This document shows, piece by piece, positions 7,411 to 16,821 of a stretch of DNA of 31,426 nucleotides (positions are counted from its first letter, which is position 1; every line of letters begins with the position of its first letter). Below the pieces are notes generated by a model, which saw nothing but the letters and a program-made list of their open reading frames with translations, was not told the DNA's origin and made no database searches. Location: positions 1-31,426 of the forward strand of contig JBHHXG010000013.1 of the NCBI GenBank assembly GCA_046756985.1. Direction: 5' to 3'. Both the position numbers and the translations under genes were made by a program. The stretch comes from JBHHXG01 sp046756985. Its GTDB lineage: Bacteria; Pseudomonadota; Zetaproteobacteria; Mariprofundales; Mariprofundaceae.

Positions 7411-8191
7411 ACTGAGTAAGCGTATTGTGACGGGAATAGCTCTTCTTTCTCTGGCAGTAGCATGGTTTTTTTATGTGCCTGATCCCTGGTTTTCATGGAT
7501 TCTTGGCGGTTTGGCCATTGTGGCAACAGTTGAATTGCTACTAATGATAAAGCTGCCGAAGGCGGGCCTGTTTGCGCTTGTTATGGCATTTGTCTGGGCC
7601 ATGCTGATCTCTGGTGTTGGACTTATCTATGTACTTATGGCCGTTATGATTGGATGGACAGCGCTATTTGTCGCGACTGTAAAGGTAGAAGATATCAAGG
7701 AGCATTTTGCGAAGCTTGCCGCCGCACAGTGGATGCTGATCTGGCTGTTGCTTTTCGTTTCTGCTGTCGAAGCGCTGCATACACAGAGACAGGGACTTAT
7801 TCTGCTCGCAGGCGCTTTTGCAGGGGTATGGGCAGCGGATATTGCAGCCTATTTTGCCGGCAGACGTTTCGGGACCCGCAAGCTTTGTCCGGCGGTCAGT
7901 CCTGGCAAGACGGTGCAGGGCTTTATTGCTGCTCTTGTGACCGGAACAGGAGTGGCGGCCATCATCTGGGTGTGGTGTCTTCCGCTGTCTCCGGAACTGG
8001 CGCTGGCACTGGGCATCATACTGGTGCTAACGGCTGTTCTCGGAGACCTGGCCGAGTCCGCATTGAAACGTGCCGCAGGTGTTAAGGACAGCGGCAGGCT
8101 GTTGCCGGGGCATGGTGGGCTGCTGGACAGGATTGATGCGCTGTTGCCGTCTATACCGGCAGTATCCGCATTGTGGATGGCACTGGCATAG
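7403..8191 (+). CDS. cdsA: Phosphatidate cytidylyltransferase
   Basis: Makes CDP-diacylglycerol from phosphatidate and CTP, the branch point of membrane phospholipid synthesis. It is a 262-residue polytopic inner-membrane protein with about seven or eight hydrophobic segments. The full CDP-cytidylyltransferase signature is present at residues 219-245: S-x-x-K-R, then K-D-S-G, then L-P-G-H-G-G-L-L-D-R-I-D. Start overlaps uppS by 8 nt. The stop is 4 nt before dxr. The product can use phosphatidate made through PlsX and the PlsC homologue encoded further along this window. Confidence 0.96.
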   Translation: MAELSKRIVTGIALLSLAVAWFFYVPDPWFSWILGGLAIVATVELLLMIKLPKAGLFALVMAFVWAMLISGVGLIYVLMAVMIGWTALFVATVKVEDIKEHFAKLAAAQWMLIWLLLFVSAVEALHTQRQGLILLAGAFAGVWAADIAAYFAGRRFGTRKLCPAVSPGKTVQGFIAALVTGTGVAAIIWVWCLPLSPELALALGIILVLTAVLGDLAESALKRAAGVKDSGRLLPGHGGLLDRIDALLPSIPAVSALWMALA

Positions 8192-8195
8192 ATTG

Positions 8196-9374
8196 ATGAA
8201 GCTTACGATTCTTGGCGCGACGGGCTCCATCGGCGCCAGCACCCTTAATGTCATGCAGCGCCACCCCGAGCGCTTCTCAGCTTATGCACTTGTGGGACAT
8301 CGGAATGTCCAGCGTATGCGTGATATTGCACATCAGATCCGGCCGGAACGGGTAGTCATGACCGATCCGGAAGCAGCGCACGCCCTGCAAGGCAGCTTGC
8401 CGGATGGGGTGAAGCTCGAGGCAGGTATGGACGCTGCCATTGCCGCTGCGGAGGCGGCTTCTGTAGATACTGTGATGGCAGCCATGGTTGGATCGGTCGG
8501 ATTGCCAGCAGCACTTGCGGCTGTAAAGGCGGGCAAACAGGTTGGACTCGCAAACAAGGAATGCCTGGTCACTGCCGGGCGGATATTCATGCATGCCGCG
8601 GAGCAGTCGGGCGCCAAAGTCGTACCGGTGGATTCAGAGCATGCCGCCGTGCATCAGTCACTGGCCGGGCATGACATTAATTCGATGACACGCATTATTT
8701 TAACGGCTTCCGGTGGGCCTTTTCGTGACCGCAATCCTGCGACGCTAAAAGCGGTCACACCGGAAGAAGCGGTTGCGCATCCCAACTGGGACATGGGTGC
8801 GAAAATAAGTATTGATTCAGCAACAATGATGAACAAAGCGCTGGAATTAATTGAAGCACGCTGGCTTTTTGGCGTTTCGCCCGAGAAGTTGTCTGCCATC
8901 ATCCATCCCCAAAGTATTGTCCATGCTCTGGTCGAGTATCGCGATGGTTCAGTGCTGGCGCAGCTGGCCGAACCCGATATGCGTGCGCCTGTCGCTTATG
9001 CGCTACAGGCACAACCCAGACTTGAAACGGGTATTTCTCTTCTTGATCTAGCGAAGCTCGGCCGGCTTGATTTTCAGGAAGTTGATCAGGAACGTTTTCC
9101 TGCCATGCGACTGGTACAGACAGTTCTGAAAGGCGATGACTCGCTGGCGATTGCAATGAACGCGGCCAATGAAGAGGGCAACCAGGCATTCAGAAACAGG
9201 CAAATTGGTTTTATGGATATTGTGGATACGGTAGAAGAAGTACTTGGCCGGACCCCGAATGTCTCTGCCGATACGCTAGATGAAGTATGGGATCTGGACC
9301 GTACAGCACGACAGATGGCTGAAGAAGCAATTGCCGCATCAAGATCAGTTCACGCAAGTCGGACGGACAGGTAA
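8196..9374 (+). CDS. dxr: 1-deoxy-D-xylulose 5-phosphate reductoisomerase
   Basis: Second enzyme of the MEP isoprenoid pathway; converts DXP to MEP using NADPH. With the ATG at 8196 the protein has 392 residues (E. coli 398) and begins MKLTILGATGSIG, with the dinucleotide-binding glycines at 7-13. Other landmarks: A-N-K-E-C at 119-123, the metal site with D146 and E148 in 'PVDSEH', S172 in 'ASGGPFRD', and the flexible loop 'HPNWDMGAKISIDSAT' with catalytic M-N-K-x-x-E ending at E217. An open frame extends upstream to 8070 inside cdsA but is not part of the protein. No strong Shine-Dalgarno is seen; coupling to cdsA (4-nt gap) is likely. It supplies precursors for UppS. Confidence 0.96.
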   Translation: MKLTILGATGSIGASTLNVMQRHPERFSAYALVGHRNVQRMRDIAHQIRPERVVMTDPEAAHALQGSLPDGVKLEAGMDAAIAAAEAASVDTVMAAMVGSVGLPAALAAVKAGKQVGLANKECLVTAGRIFMHAAEQSGAKVVPVDSEHAAVHQSLAGHDINSMTRIILTASGGPFRDRNPATLKAVTPEEAVAHPNWDMGAKISIDSATMMNKALELIEARWLFGVSPEKLSAIIHPQSIVHALVEYRDGSVLAQLAEPDMRAPVAYALQAQPRLETGISLLDLAKLGRLDFQEVDQERFPAMRLVQTVLKGDDSLAIAMNAANEEGNQAFRNRQIGFMDIVDTVEEVLGRTPNVSADTLDEVWDLDRTARQMAEEAIAASRSVHASRTDR

Positions 9375-9404
9375 GATGCGGCGACTTTTCCGGAGGACGC
9401 TCTG

Positions 9405-10763
9405 TTGATTGAAACCCTACATACCATTTCAGCCTTTGTGGTGGCCATTGCGCTTTTGATTGCGGTGCACGAATACGGACATTTTATCGTGGCTCGTAAA
9501 CTGGGCATCAAGGTTGAGAAATTCTCTATTGGTTTTGGCCCGGCACTGTTTTCCTGGCGAAGCCGTGACCGGGAAGTGGAATACATCATCGCGGCCATCC
9601 CTCTGGGTGGATACGTCAAAATGCTGGGCGAAAATCCAGATGAGCAGCATGACGAGGCAAAACAGCAACTGTCAGATGAAGACCGGGCACGCGCTTTTGA
9701 TGCACAACCTGTCTGGAAGCGGGCGGCTGTTGCTGTCGCGGGGCCAGGCTTCAATTTTCTTTTTGCTATCGTCGTTTACATGCTGATCGGTTGGATTGGG
9801 CAATTGGTCATGCCGCCTGTGATTGGCGCTGTTACGCCCGCATCTGTTGCTGAACGGTCGGGCATACTGGTTGGCGACCGAATAGCGCGCGTGCAAGAAA
9901 CGCCGGTGCATTCATGGCAGCAGGTTGAGGAAATATTAAAACAGCAGACCGGGTCAGAAACCAGTATCGATCTTGACCGTAACGGTTTGCCTGTTTCGGT
10001 GCATGTCTATCTGCCGCAGGTGGCGGAAGACCCTTTGCTGGTTAATGTGGCTGATCAGTCTCTGGGTATCAACCCGGGGATGAAGGTTCTGGTGGACTCA
10101 GTTATTGATAATGAGCCCGCGTCCAGGGCAGGCCTTGTAGCAGGGGATGTCATATTACAGGTTGAGGGTGTACCGGTTGTGAACATCCGTGATTTCATTG
10201 AAGTGATCCGCGCGAACACGGGAAAACATATTACGCTGATTATACAGCGTAGCCAGACTCTTTTGAATATCAGCCTCGTGCCCGAGGCTGGCGGTGACGG
10301 ATCGGGACGCATCGGAGCGCGTATGGCGGCACAGGCTGTTATTGACCCCGAACTTTACCGCATGGGGCTCTGGGAAGGGATTGAATATGGCTTCGGCCGC
10401 ACCTGGGAGATGACCTCTCTAACGCTGCAGGTGCTGGGCAAGATGGTTACTGCAACGATTTCTCCGGACACGCTTGGTGGTCCTATCGCTATTGCCCAGT
10501 TGGCCGGCAAGACTGCCGAGTTGGGTATGGTGGCCTTTCTGACCTTTCTCGCTTTGATCTCGGTCAATCTGGCCGTGCTGAATCTGTTGCCGATTCCGGT
10601 TCTTGATGGGGGTCACCTGGTTTATCTGGGTATTGAAAAGGTATTGCGCCGTCCGCTGTCCCCCAGAATGCTGGAGCGAACGCAAATTGTTGGCATGGCG
10701 CTCATCATCATGCTGATGGTGTTTGCGTTTTACAATGATCTGTCACGCTTGTTCAGAGGTTGA
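9405..10763 (+). CDS. rseP: RIP metalloprotease RseP (site-2 protease)
   Basis: Inner-membrane zinc protease that cleaves anti-sigma factors and signal peptides within the membrane; in E. coli it releases sigma-E after DegS cutting. Length is 452 residues (E. coli 450). H-E-Y-G-H at 22-26 is the zinc motif; the second motif L-L-P-I-P-V-L-D-G-G places D401 as third ligand, as in E. coli (D402). Two PDZ-like repeats lie at about 125-200 and 215-300 ('AGLVAGDVILQVEGVPV' in the second). The start is a TTG at 9405, supported by a strong GGAGGA at 9392-9397; no in-frame ATG lies near. bamA begins immediately after, as in most proteobacteria. No RseA gene lies in this window. Confidence 0.95.
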   Translation: MIETLHTISAFVVAIALLIAVHEYGHFIVARKLGIKVEKFSIGFGPALFSWRSRDREVEYIIAAIPLGGYVKMLGENPDEQHDEAKQQLSDEDRARAFDAQPVWKRAAVAVAGPGFNFLFAIVVYMLIGWIGQLVMPPVIGAVTPASVAERSGILVGDRIARVQETPVHSWQQVEEILKQQTGSETSIDLDRNGLPVSVHVYLPQVAEDPLLVNVADQSLGINPGMKVLVDSVIDNEPASRAGLVAGDVILQVEGVPVVNIRDFIEVIRANTGKHITLIIQRSQTLLNISLVPEAGGDGSGRIGARMAAQAVIDPELYRMGLWEGIEYGFGRTWEMTSLTLQVLGKMVTATISPDTLGGPIAIAQLAGKTAELGMVAFLTFLALISVNLAVLNLLPIPVLDGGHLVYLGIEKVLRRPLSPRMLERTQIVGMALIIMLMVFAFYNDLSRLFRG

Positions 10764-10764
10764 T

Positions 10765-13104
10765 ATGTTAAAGTACAAGAGCGGCATGATTTGGTGCATC
10801 CTGATGTTGATGGCGGCTATGGTAGCTGCCGGTGAAAACGCAGTCGCACAATCAGCGCCTGCCGCAACCGTGCCGGTGACGATTCTTTCCATTGATGTCA
10901 GCGGCAACCGTTATGTCGAAAAGGACACCGTGCTTGCCAATATCCATTCACAGGTGGGAAAGGTGCTGGATCGGAAAACTATCAGCCGGGACGTGCGCCG
11001 GTTGTTCGATAGCGGTTTCTTCTCGGATGTGCATGTGGTGGGTCACCGCGGCACCGAGGGTGTGAAGATCGTTTTTGAAGTGGTGGAGTATCCGCTGATT
11101 GCCGAAGTAAAGATCCTTGGTAATGATGAAATTGCTGATAAGGACCTGAAGCCCAAGCTCAAGCTTAAGTCTGGCCGAATATTTAGTCCGGGCAATCAGA
11201 CTGCCGACCGCAATATGATTCGCCACGATTATTTGAAGAAAGGCTATTATCAGGTGGATGTGGATATCCGTTCCTCAACCCGCAGTGACGGCCGTATTGA
11301 TGTCGTGTTGCAGGTTGATGAGGGAGAGATAACGCGTATCCAGCGCGTACGCTTTATTGGCAACGAGGCCTTTTCGGACACTACACTGCGTGGTGAAATT
11401 GCTTCCAGACAGTCGGATCTGGTGACGTGGTTTACCGACCGGGATATTTTCGAACGCAAACGGCTAGCTGCTGATACACAACTGCTTATCCAGTACTATC
11501 TAGATCATGGCTATCTGGATGCAAAAGTGGAATCCACTCTGGTATCGCTATCAAACGACAAAACCGGTTTTGATCTTACCTTTGGTATCTATGAAGGGCC
11601 ACAGTATCGTGTGGACAAGCTTGATATTCAGGGTGACCTTGTTCCTGACCGTGAAACCCTGTTTGAGACAATCGAGCTGGAAGAAGGGCAGATTTATTCC
11701 CTGACTGATCTGCGTGACACTATTGATGCAATAACCGAACGGGTAGGTGATGAAGGCTATGCCTTTGCCAATGTCACACCGCTATTCAAGCGTGATATTA
11801 CCACGGACACCGTTTCCATCACGTTTGATATTGAAAAAGGACGCGAAGTGTATGTCGAGCGTATCGAGGTGGCCGGCAATCAGAAAACCGAAGACACTGT
11901 ATTGCGGCGCGAGATAAGGCAAAACGAAGGCGCGCGTTACTCGGCCAGCAAGGTCAAACGCAGCAAAGAGCGCCTGAAGCGCCTGAATATGTTTGAGGAT
12001 GTACGTGTTTCACTGCCCAAGGGGGAAGCGCCGGATGCGGTACATCTGAAAGTTGATGTTGATGAAAAAAAGACTGGCTCTTTCTCCATAGGTGGCGGCT
12101 ACTCGCAACTGGAAAAGGCTTTTTTCACAGGTAAGATTGAAGAAAGCAACTTTCTCGGTAAAGGCTATACGGCTAATGCGAATGCCGAAATTGGCACCGT
12201 AACCCAGAATTTTACTACTAACCTGACCGATCCATACTTTCTGGACAAGGACATGAGTGCCTCTATTACCCTTTTCAAGACCCAGACAAAGCTGAATGAG
12301 ATTACGCTTTATAAACAGGACAGTTTTGGCGGTGGTGTTGGCTTCAACATACCGCTAAGCGAGCATGCGGCTTACGGGGTTAACTATTTATGGAGCAGCA
12401 CGGATCTGACGGATATCCCAGCCGGTTCCTCATTGATACTGCTTTCCCAAGCAGGCAAACAGATAACCAGTGAAGTTTTTCAGAAGCTAAACTGGGATAC
12501 GAGAGACGCTGTTGTTGGAGCCCATCACGGGCATCTGGAGGAGATGAGTTTTTCTGTTGCCGGCCTTGGTGGTGACCATCGCTTCTGGGAGGCAGGAGCC
12601 TCAAGCACGGCTTACTTTCCAATAGGGGAAGATTATGTCTTGAGTCCGTCTGTGTCGGGAAGGTATATTATCGGCTATTCGGGGAGAGATGTGCCAATCT
12701 ATCGGCGTTATTCGCTGGGCGGTATTGGCAGCATGCGTGGATTTGACTCGTTTGGTATTTCGCTGCGTGACCCTGTCACGGATGACGTGGTTGGTGGTGA
12801 CAAACTGCTCAGGGCCTCGCTGGACTTTCTGTTCCCGTTGCCATATATGGAAACCAGCGGCTTCCGTGGTACTTTTTTTGCTGACGCCGGTATAGTATGG
12901 GGCGATGTGTCGACAACGGTAGGAGCGGCTTCTATCAGCATATCGGAGCCTTTTTCCTTATCCAGGGTGCGTGCCTCGATAGGTTTCGGTGTTGAATGGC
13001 TTTCGCCGGTCGGCCCTATATCTCTGGTTTGGGGCTTTCCGATCCGTACTCAGCTGGGTGACCGGGAAAGAAGTTTTGAATTTGCGTTGGGTAAAGGTTT
13101 TTGA
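10765..13104 (+). CDS. bamA: Outer membrane protein assembly factor BamA
   Basis: Essential core of the BAM complex that inserts beta-barrel proteins into the outer membrane. With the ATG at 10765 (AGAGG 5 nt upstream) the product is 779 residues (E. coli 810). It begins with a signal peptide, probable cleavage after A-V-A at residue 28. About five POTRA repeats span residues 30-350, followed by the Omp85 barrel. The conserved R-G-F triad of loop 6 is at about 658-660 ('GSMRGFDSFG'), and the chain ends in Phe, as expected for a beta-signal. A 14-residue longer open frame starting inside rseP was rejected. It is followed by skp, its usual periplasmic chaperone partner. Confidence 0.96.
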   Translation: MLKYKSGMIWCILMLMAAMVAAGENAVAQSAPAATVPVTILSIDVSGNRYVEKDTVLANIHSQVGKVLDRKTISRDVRRLFDSGFFSDVHVVGHRGTEGVKIVFEVVEYPLIAEVKILGNDEIADKDLKPKLKLKSGRIFSPGNQTADRNMIRHDYLKKGYYQVDVDIRSSTRSDGRIDVVLQVDEGEITRIQRVRFIGNEAFSDTTLRGEIASRQSDLVTWFTDRDIFERKRLAADTQLLIQYYLDHGYLDAKVESTLVSLSNDKTGFDLTFGIYEGPQYRVDKLDIQGDLVPDRETLFETIELEEGQIYSLTDLRDTIDAITERVGDEGYAFANVTPLFKRDITTDTVSITFDIEKGREVYVERIEVAGNQKTEDTVLRREIRQNEGARYSASKVKRSKERLKRLNMFEDVRVSLPKGEAPDAVHLKVDVDEKKTGSFSIGGGYSQLEKAFFTGKIEESNFLGKGYTANANAEIGTVTQNFTTNLTDPYFLDKDMSASITLFKTQTKLNEITLYKQDSFGGGVGFNIPLSEHAAYGVNYLWSSTDLTDIPAGSSLILLSQAGKQITSEVFQKLNWDTRDAVVGAHHGHLEEMSFSVAGLGGDHRFWEAGASSTAYFPIGEDYVLSPSVSGRYIIGYSGRDVPIYRRYSLGGIGSMRGFDSFGISLRDPVTDDVVGGDKLLRASLDFLFPLPYMETSGFRGTFFADAGIVWGDVSTTVGAASISISEPFSLSRVRASIGFGVEWLSPVGPISLVWGFPIRTQLGDRERSFEFALGKGF

Positions 13105-13132
13105 GTTTATTTTATAGCTAAGGAGCATCGAT

Positions 13133-13672
13133 ATGCGTAACAAATTTGTCTGGTTGAGTGTTCTGTCGCTGGGTTTTGCGATTATATCTGGCGGAGGGAG
13201 CGCGGCAGCAAAGGAGTTCTCACCTCTGGCGAGCATGAAAGTTGGCATTATTGATGTCAAAACCGCCGTGGAAAATACAGCGGAGCACCAGAAAGGGCAG
13301 AAGCGGCTTGAATCGCTGAAGGCGAAAAAGTTGAAGGAACTGGAAAGCCTGCGCTCAAGGATTTCGCAGGCCGAAAAGGATTTGCTTGGGCAGTCCATGG
13401 CCATGTCACCGGATCGTCTGGCGCAGAAACAGCAGGAGTTGAAAGAACTGCGCAAGGACTTCTCGCGCAAGCAGCAGGATGCACAGGAAGAGTTGAGCGC
13501 CAGCAGCAACCGGCTTGCCCAGGGTATTTTGGGCAAGTTTTTCAAGATCGTGAAGGACTATGGAAAGAACAACAAGTTTGATCTTATCCTGCCAAAGTCT
13601 GCGGTGCTGTATTCGGGCCCCAAACTTGATGTGACAGCAGACATCACTGAGCAACTGGACAAAAAGAAATAG
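13133..13672 (+). CDS. skp: OmpH/Skp-family periplasmic chaperone
   Basis: Holds unfolded outer-membrane proteins on the way to BamA. The 179-residue protein has a signal peptide (hydrophobic core 6-20, cleavage after S-A-A-A near residue 26), then the family start 'KVGIIDVKTAVENTAEHQKG', and a long Lys/Glu/Gln-rich coiled-coil hairpin from about 55 to 130 that forms the tentacles of the Skp trimer. The C-terminal beta segment 'FDLILPKSAVLYSG' matches the OmpH family. A clear Shine-Dalgarno (AAGGAG) precedes the ATG. Its place between bamA and lpxD is the classic order. Confidence 0.93.
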   Translation: MRNKFVWLSVLSLGFAIISGGGSAAAKEFSPLASMKVGIIDVKTAVENTAEHQKGQKRLESLKAKKLKELESLRSRISQAEKDLLGQSMAMSPDRLAQKQQELKELRKDFSRKQQDAQEELSASSNRLAQGILGKFFKIVKDYGKNNKFDLILPKSAVLYSGPKLDVTADITEQLDKKK

Positions 13673-13677
13673 CCCAA

Positions 13678-14688
13678 ATGCCTCCTGAAAAAGCGATTGC
13701 GCTTCAGGATATCGCTGAACTCGTTTCCGGCCGCCTTGAACATGCCCGTGCTGAGATCAGAATCACGGGCGTCAACACACTAGAGGCTGCTTCTTCACAA
13801 GAGGCTTCTTTTCTTGCCAATTTGCGGTACAAGGCTCAGCTGAACTCATGCCGTGCGGCCGTTGTGTTGTTGAACGAGGATACAGCTATAGAAGCGCCTC
13901 GTCCGGTGATTCGGGTGAAAGATTCCTATCTGGCATTTGCACTGCTGCAGCGCTATTTCCATCCGGATCAGACGGCTTCCGGATTTCGCCATCCTTCGGC
14001 CTGTATTGATGAAACTGCAACTCTAGCCGATGATGTGGATGTGGCGGCCACTGCCGTCATCGGCGCTGGTGTTGCAATCGGTAGTGGGACGCGCATTGGG
14101 GCCGGTTGCATCATTGGCCGGGATGTTATAATCGGGGAGCGATCCACGCTTCGCGCCCATACAGTGGTGGGTGAGGGTTGTGTGCTAGGCAACGATGTTA
14201 GCTTGCAGTCAGGCGTGGTGATTGGTTCCGATGGTTTTGGCTATGCCTGGAATGGCCAGCAGCATCTAAAAATTCCACAAGTTGGCCGTGTTGTCATCGA
14301 GGATGATGTGGAGATCGGCGCCAATACCTGCATCGACCGCGGTGCAATTGGTGACACTGTCATAGAGCAGGGTGCCAGATTGGATAACCAGATACAGATC
14401 GGGCATAACGTAAAAATCGGTGCCTACAGCATTCTGGTCAGTCAGGTTGGCGTTTCGGGCTCAACAGTAATTGGCCAGGGTTGCCAGATTGGCGGACAGG
14501 CAGGTGTGGCGGGGCATATTCATATTGGAAACGGTTGCAAGCTTGCCGCCCGGACAGGTGTTATCAGTGATCTCGAAGCAGGAGGCACTTATGCCGGTAT
14601 ACCTGCTATGCCACACCGTGACTGGTTAAAGATATCATCGCTGTTGCGGAAGCTTCCGGAAATGTGGAAGGCCATCTGCAGTCATTGA
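13678..14688 (+). CDS. lpxD: UDP-3-O-acylglucosamine N-acyltransferase
   Basis: Third step of lipid A synthesis: transfers a hydroxyacyl chain from ACP to the 2-amino group of UDP-3-O-acyl-GlcN. The 336-residue protein (E. coli 341) has the N-terminal uridine-binding domain (about 1-100, 'ITGVNTLEAASSQEASFLAN') and a left-handed beta helix of hexapeptide repeats from about 105. The predicted catalytic histidine is H243 in 'QIGHNVKIGAY'. 'GSDGFGYAW' at about 183-191 is another family landmark. The stop of skp is only 5 nt upstream and no clear Shine-Dalgarno is present, so translation may depend on coupling. Confidence 0.95.
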   Translation: MPPEKAIALQDIAELVSGRLEHARAEIRITGVNTLEAASSQEASFLANLRYKAQLNSCRAAVVLLNEDTAIEAPRPVIRVKDSYLAFALLQRYFHPDQTASGFRHPSACIDETATLADDVDVAATAVIGAGVAIGSGTRIGAGCIIGRDVIIGERSTLRAHTVVGEGCVLGNDVSLQSGVVIGSDGFGYAWNGQQHLKIPQVGRVVIEDDVEIGANTCIDRGAIGDTVIEQGARLDNQIQIGHNVKIGAYSILVSQVGVSGSTVIGQGCQIGGQAGVAGHIHIGNGCKLAARTGVISDLEAGGTYAGIPAMPHRDWLKISSLLRKLPEMWKAICSH

Positions 14689-14726
14689 AGCCATATTCGT
14701 TTTCTTAAGGCCATGGAGGGGAAATC

Positions 14727-15170
14727 ATGTCAATGCTGAGCATAGAAGATATCATGGAGCGTCTGCCGCACCGTTACCCATTTTTACTCATTGACCGCGT
14801 GCTTGATTTTGAAATTGAGAAATCTATACGGGCAATCAAAAATGTGACCTTCAACGAGCCCCAGTTCATGGGTCATTTCCCGAGTCATCCGGTTATGCCG
14901 GGTGTATTAATTGTCGAGGCCATGGCTCAGGCAGGTGGCATGCTGGCCTTTCAATCGACCGGTGGTGGCGAATATCTTGTCTATTTTACCGGGATTGATG
15001 GCGTTCGTTTTCGAAAGCCGGTTCGGCCCGGTGACCAGCTTATTTTTGAAATGACCTGTCTGCGGCACAGGGGGCACATGTGGAAATTGAAAGGCGAAGC
15101 CTTTGTTGATGGTGAGCTGGTTTGCGAAGGAACCCTGATGGCTGTGCTTGTACCCAAGGAGGATGCATGA
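14727..15170 (+). CDS. fabZ: 3-hydroxyacyl-[ACP] dehydratase
   Basis: Dehydrates 3-hydroxyacyl-ACP in fatty acid elongation and so competes with LpxA/LpxD for the same substrate, which explains its position between them. It is a hot-dog fold protein of 147 residues. The catalytic pair H50 ('MGHFPSHPVMPG') and E64 ('LIVEAMAQAGG') has the family spacing of 14. The Shine-Dalgarno GGAGGGG ends 4-5 nt before the ATG at 14727. The stop overlaps the lpxA start by 4 nt (ATGA, 15167-15170). Confidence 0.96.
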   Translation: MSMLSIEDIMERLPHRYPFLLIDRVLDFEIEKSIRAIKNVTFNEPQFMGHFPSHPVMPGVLIVEAMAQAGGMLAFQSTGGGEYLVYFTGIDGVRFRKPVRPGDQLIFEMTCLRHRGHMWKLKGEAFVDGELVCEGTLMAVLVPKEDA

Positions 15171-15967
15171 GTTTTCATATCCATCCGACTGCCATTGTTG
15201 CTTCAGAAGCGCAGGTGGATAACGATGTGATCATTGGCCCTTATTGCGTTATCGGTGCTGAGGTGCGTATCGGCAAAGGTAGCGAATTGATGTCACATGT
15301 CGTAATTGCAGGGCGTACAAGTCTCGGCGAAAACAACCGGATTTTTCCTTTTGCCAGTATCGGTCATGAACCCCAGGATTTGAAATATCACGGTGAGGCT
15401 TCAGAAGTCATCATTGGCAATCAAAATACGATTCGTGAAAATGTAACGGTTAATCCTGGTACTGAGGGTGGTGGTATGGTCACACGGATTGGCAATGGCA
15501 ATATGCTGATGGCCTATGCCCATGTTGCACATGACTGTATTCTGGGTGATAACGTGATTTTGGCGAACTGTGCAACGCTTGCCGGGCATGTGGAAATTGA
15601 TGATGGCGCGATTATCGGCGGACTTGCTGCGATCCATCAGTTCGTACGTATTGGCCGTTATACGATGATGGGTGGCATGTGCGGCGTGAACAAGGATGTG
15701 CCGCCATACTGCCTTGTGACAGGGGGCTACCGTGCCGGACTGGGTGGTCTGAATCTGGTGGGCCTGAAACGCCAGGGGTTTTCACTGAAGCAGGTTCAGC
15801 GCCTGAAAGAAATGTACCGGATTCTGTTGCAGGAAAGCGGCAAGCTGGACAAACGTCTTGATGAGGCGTCTGGCGTCGCCGGCGACGATTCGCATGCACA
15901 ACATCTGCTTGAATTTGTCAGAACTGCAAAGCGTGGCGTGACCATGCACGGCCGTGAATCAGAATAA
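15167..15967 (+). CDS. lpxA: UDP-N-acetylglucosamine acyltransferase
   Basis: First step of lipid A synthesis, adding a 3-hydroxyacyl group from ACP to UDP-GlcNAc. With ATG at 15167 (AAGGAGG just upstream, ATGA overlap with fabZ) it has 266 residues (E. coli 262). Hexapeptide repeats fill the first 180 residues, then a helical C-terminal domain. The catalytic histidine is H122 in 'AHVAHDC' (E. coli H125). At the position equal to E. coli G173, which sets the chain-length ruler, there is a glycine (G170 in 'MMGG'), suggesting a long (about C14) hydroxyacyl preference; that is inference. An open frame reaching 15122 inside fabZ was not used. Confidence 0.96.
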   Translation: MSFHIHPTAIVASEAQVDNDVIIGPYCVIGAEVRIGKGSELMSHVVIAGRTSLGENNRIFPFASIGHEPQDLKYHGEASEVIIGNQNTIRENVTVNPGTEGGGMVTRIGNGNMLMAYAHVAHDCILGDNVILANCATLAGHVEIDDGAIIGGLAAIHQFVRIGRYTMMGGMCGVNKDVPPYCLVTGGYRAGLGGLNLVGLKRQGFSLKQVQRLKEMYRILLQESGKLDKRLDEASGVAGDDSHAQHLLEFVRTAKRGVTMHGRESE

Positions 15968-15984
15968 TCTGACGTGATATTTCT

Positions 15985-16815
15985 GTGGCGGTAAAAAAAA
16001 TTGGCCTGATTGCGGGTTATGGAAGTTTTCCGCTGGAGATGGCCAAAGAGCTGACCGCCAGGGGTATGGAAGTGCATGCTGTGGCCGCACGGGAGGAAAC
16101 ATCCCCAGAGATTGAGAATCTTACTGCCTCGACCTGCTGGCTGCATGTGGGTCAGGTTGGGGGAATGATCCGGGCGCTGAAAAAGGCCAGGGTTTCCGAA
16201 GCCCTGATGGCAGGCAAGGTGCGTAAACTGCATCTGTTCCGGAATTTCAGGCCCGACCTGACTGCGATGAAGGGTCTGATGCGTCTATCAGACCGGCGCG
16301 ATGATACGATCCTCAATACGATTTCGGATTTACTACTTGAAGGCGGCATTACGCTCTTACCGCAAACCGAATTTGCCGGTGATATGCTGGCGGGCTCAGG
16401 TCATTTATATGGCCCCAAACTGAACAAGAAGCAACTTGGCGATATCGACTTCGGTATTAAACAGGCCAAAGTTATTGCCGGTATGGATATCGGACAGACC
16501 GTGGTGGTGCAGGATCAGGCCGTACTGGCTGTCGAGGCGATTGAGGGCACCGATGCGTCTATCCAGCGGGGCGGCGATCTGGGAAGCGGTAAGGCTACTG
16601 TTATCAAGGTTGCCAAACCGGATCAGGATCTTCGTTTTGATGTGCCTGCCATCGGTCCGGATACGCTTGAAACCATGCACCATGCGGGATGCGCATGTCT
16701 GGCAGTGGAAAGTGGCAAGACGCTGGTGCTGGAGCGCATGCGATTCGCCAAGTTGGCCGAGAATCACCGGATTATGGTATATGGCTTTACTGTCGAGACA
16801 GCATCGCAGCGCTGA
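15985..16815 (+). CDS. lpxI: UDP-2,3-diacylglucosamine pyrophosphatase LpxI
   Basis: Hydrolyses UDP-2,3-diacyl-GlcN to lipid X, the step done by LpxH in E. coli. The 276-residue DUF1009 protein starts with 'IGLIAGYGSFPLEMAKEL' and has the central 'RDDTILNTISDLLLEGG' and 'TVVVQDQAVLAVEAIEGTD' blocks. The aspartate in 'FDVPAIG' (D219) is likely the one corresponding to the catalytic Asp of the Caulobacter enzyme. The start is GTG at 15985; no ATG is available and no strong Shine-Dalgarno is visible. Location between lpxA and lpxB is decisive for the role. LpxI occurs patchily in alphaproteobacteria and deep-branching groups. Confidence 0.94.
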   Translation: MAVKKIGLIAGYGSFPLEMAKELTARGMEVHAVAAREETSPEIENLTASTCWLHVGQVGGMIRALKKARVSEALMAGKVRKLHLFRNFRPDLTAMKGLMRLSDRRDDTILNTISDLLLEGGITLLPQTEFAGDMLAGSGHLYGPKLNKKQLGDIDFGIKQAKVIAGMDIGQTVVVQDQAVLAVEAIEGTDASIQRGGDLGSGKATVIKVAKPDQDLRFDVPAIGPDTLETMHHAGCACLAVESGKTLVLERMRFAKLAENHRIMVYGFTVETASQR

Positions 16816-16821
16816 TTTGTT

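Noticed and set aside
8070..8195. N-terminal extension of the dxr frame
   Set aside because: Encoded by the alternative frame of cdsA; Dxr starts M-K-L-T-I-L-G-A-T-G at 8196.
12958..13545. 195-codon minus-strand frame across the bamA-skp junction
   Set aside because: Mirrors the end of bamA and the start of skp, both clear genes with good starts.
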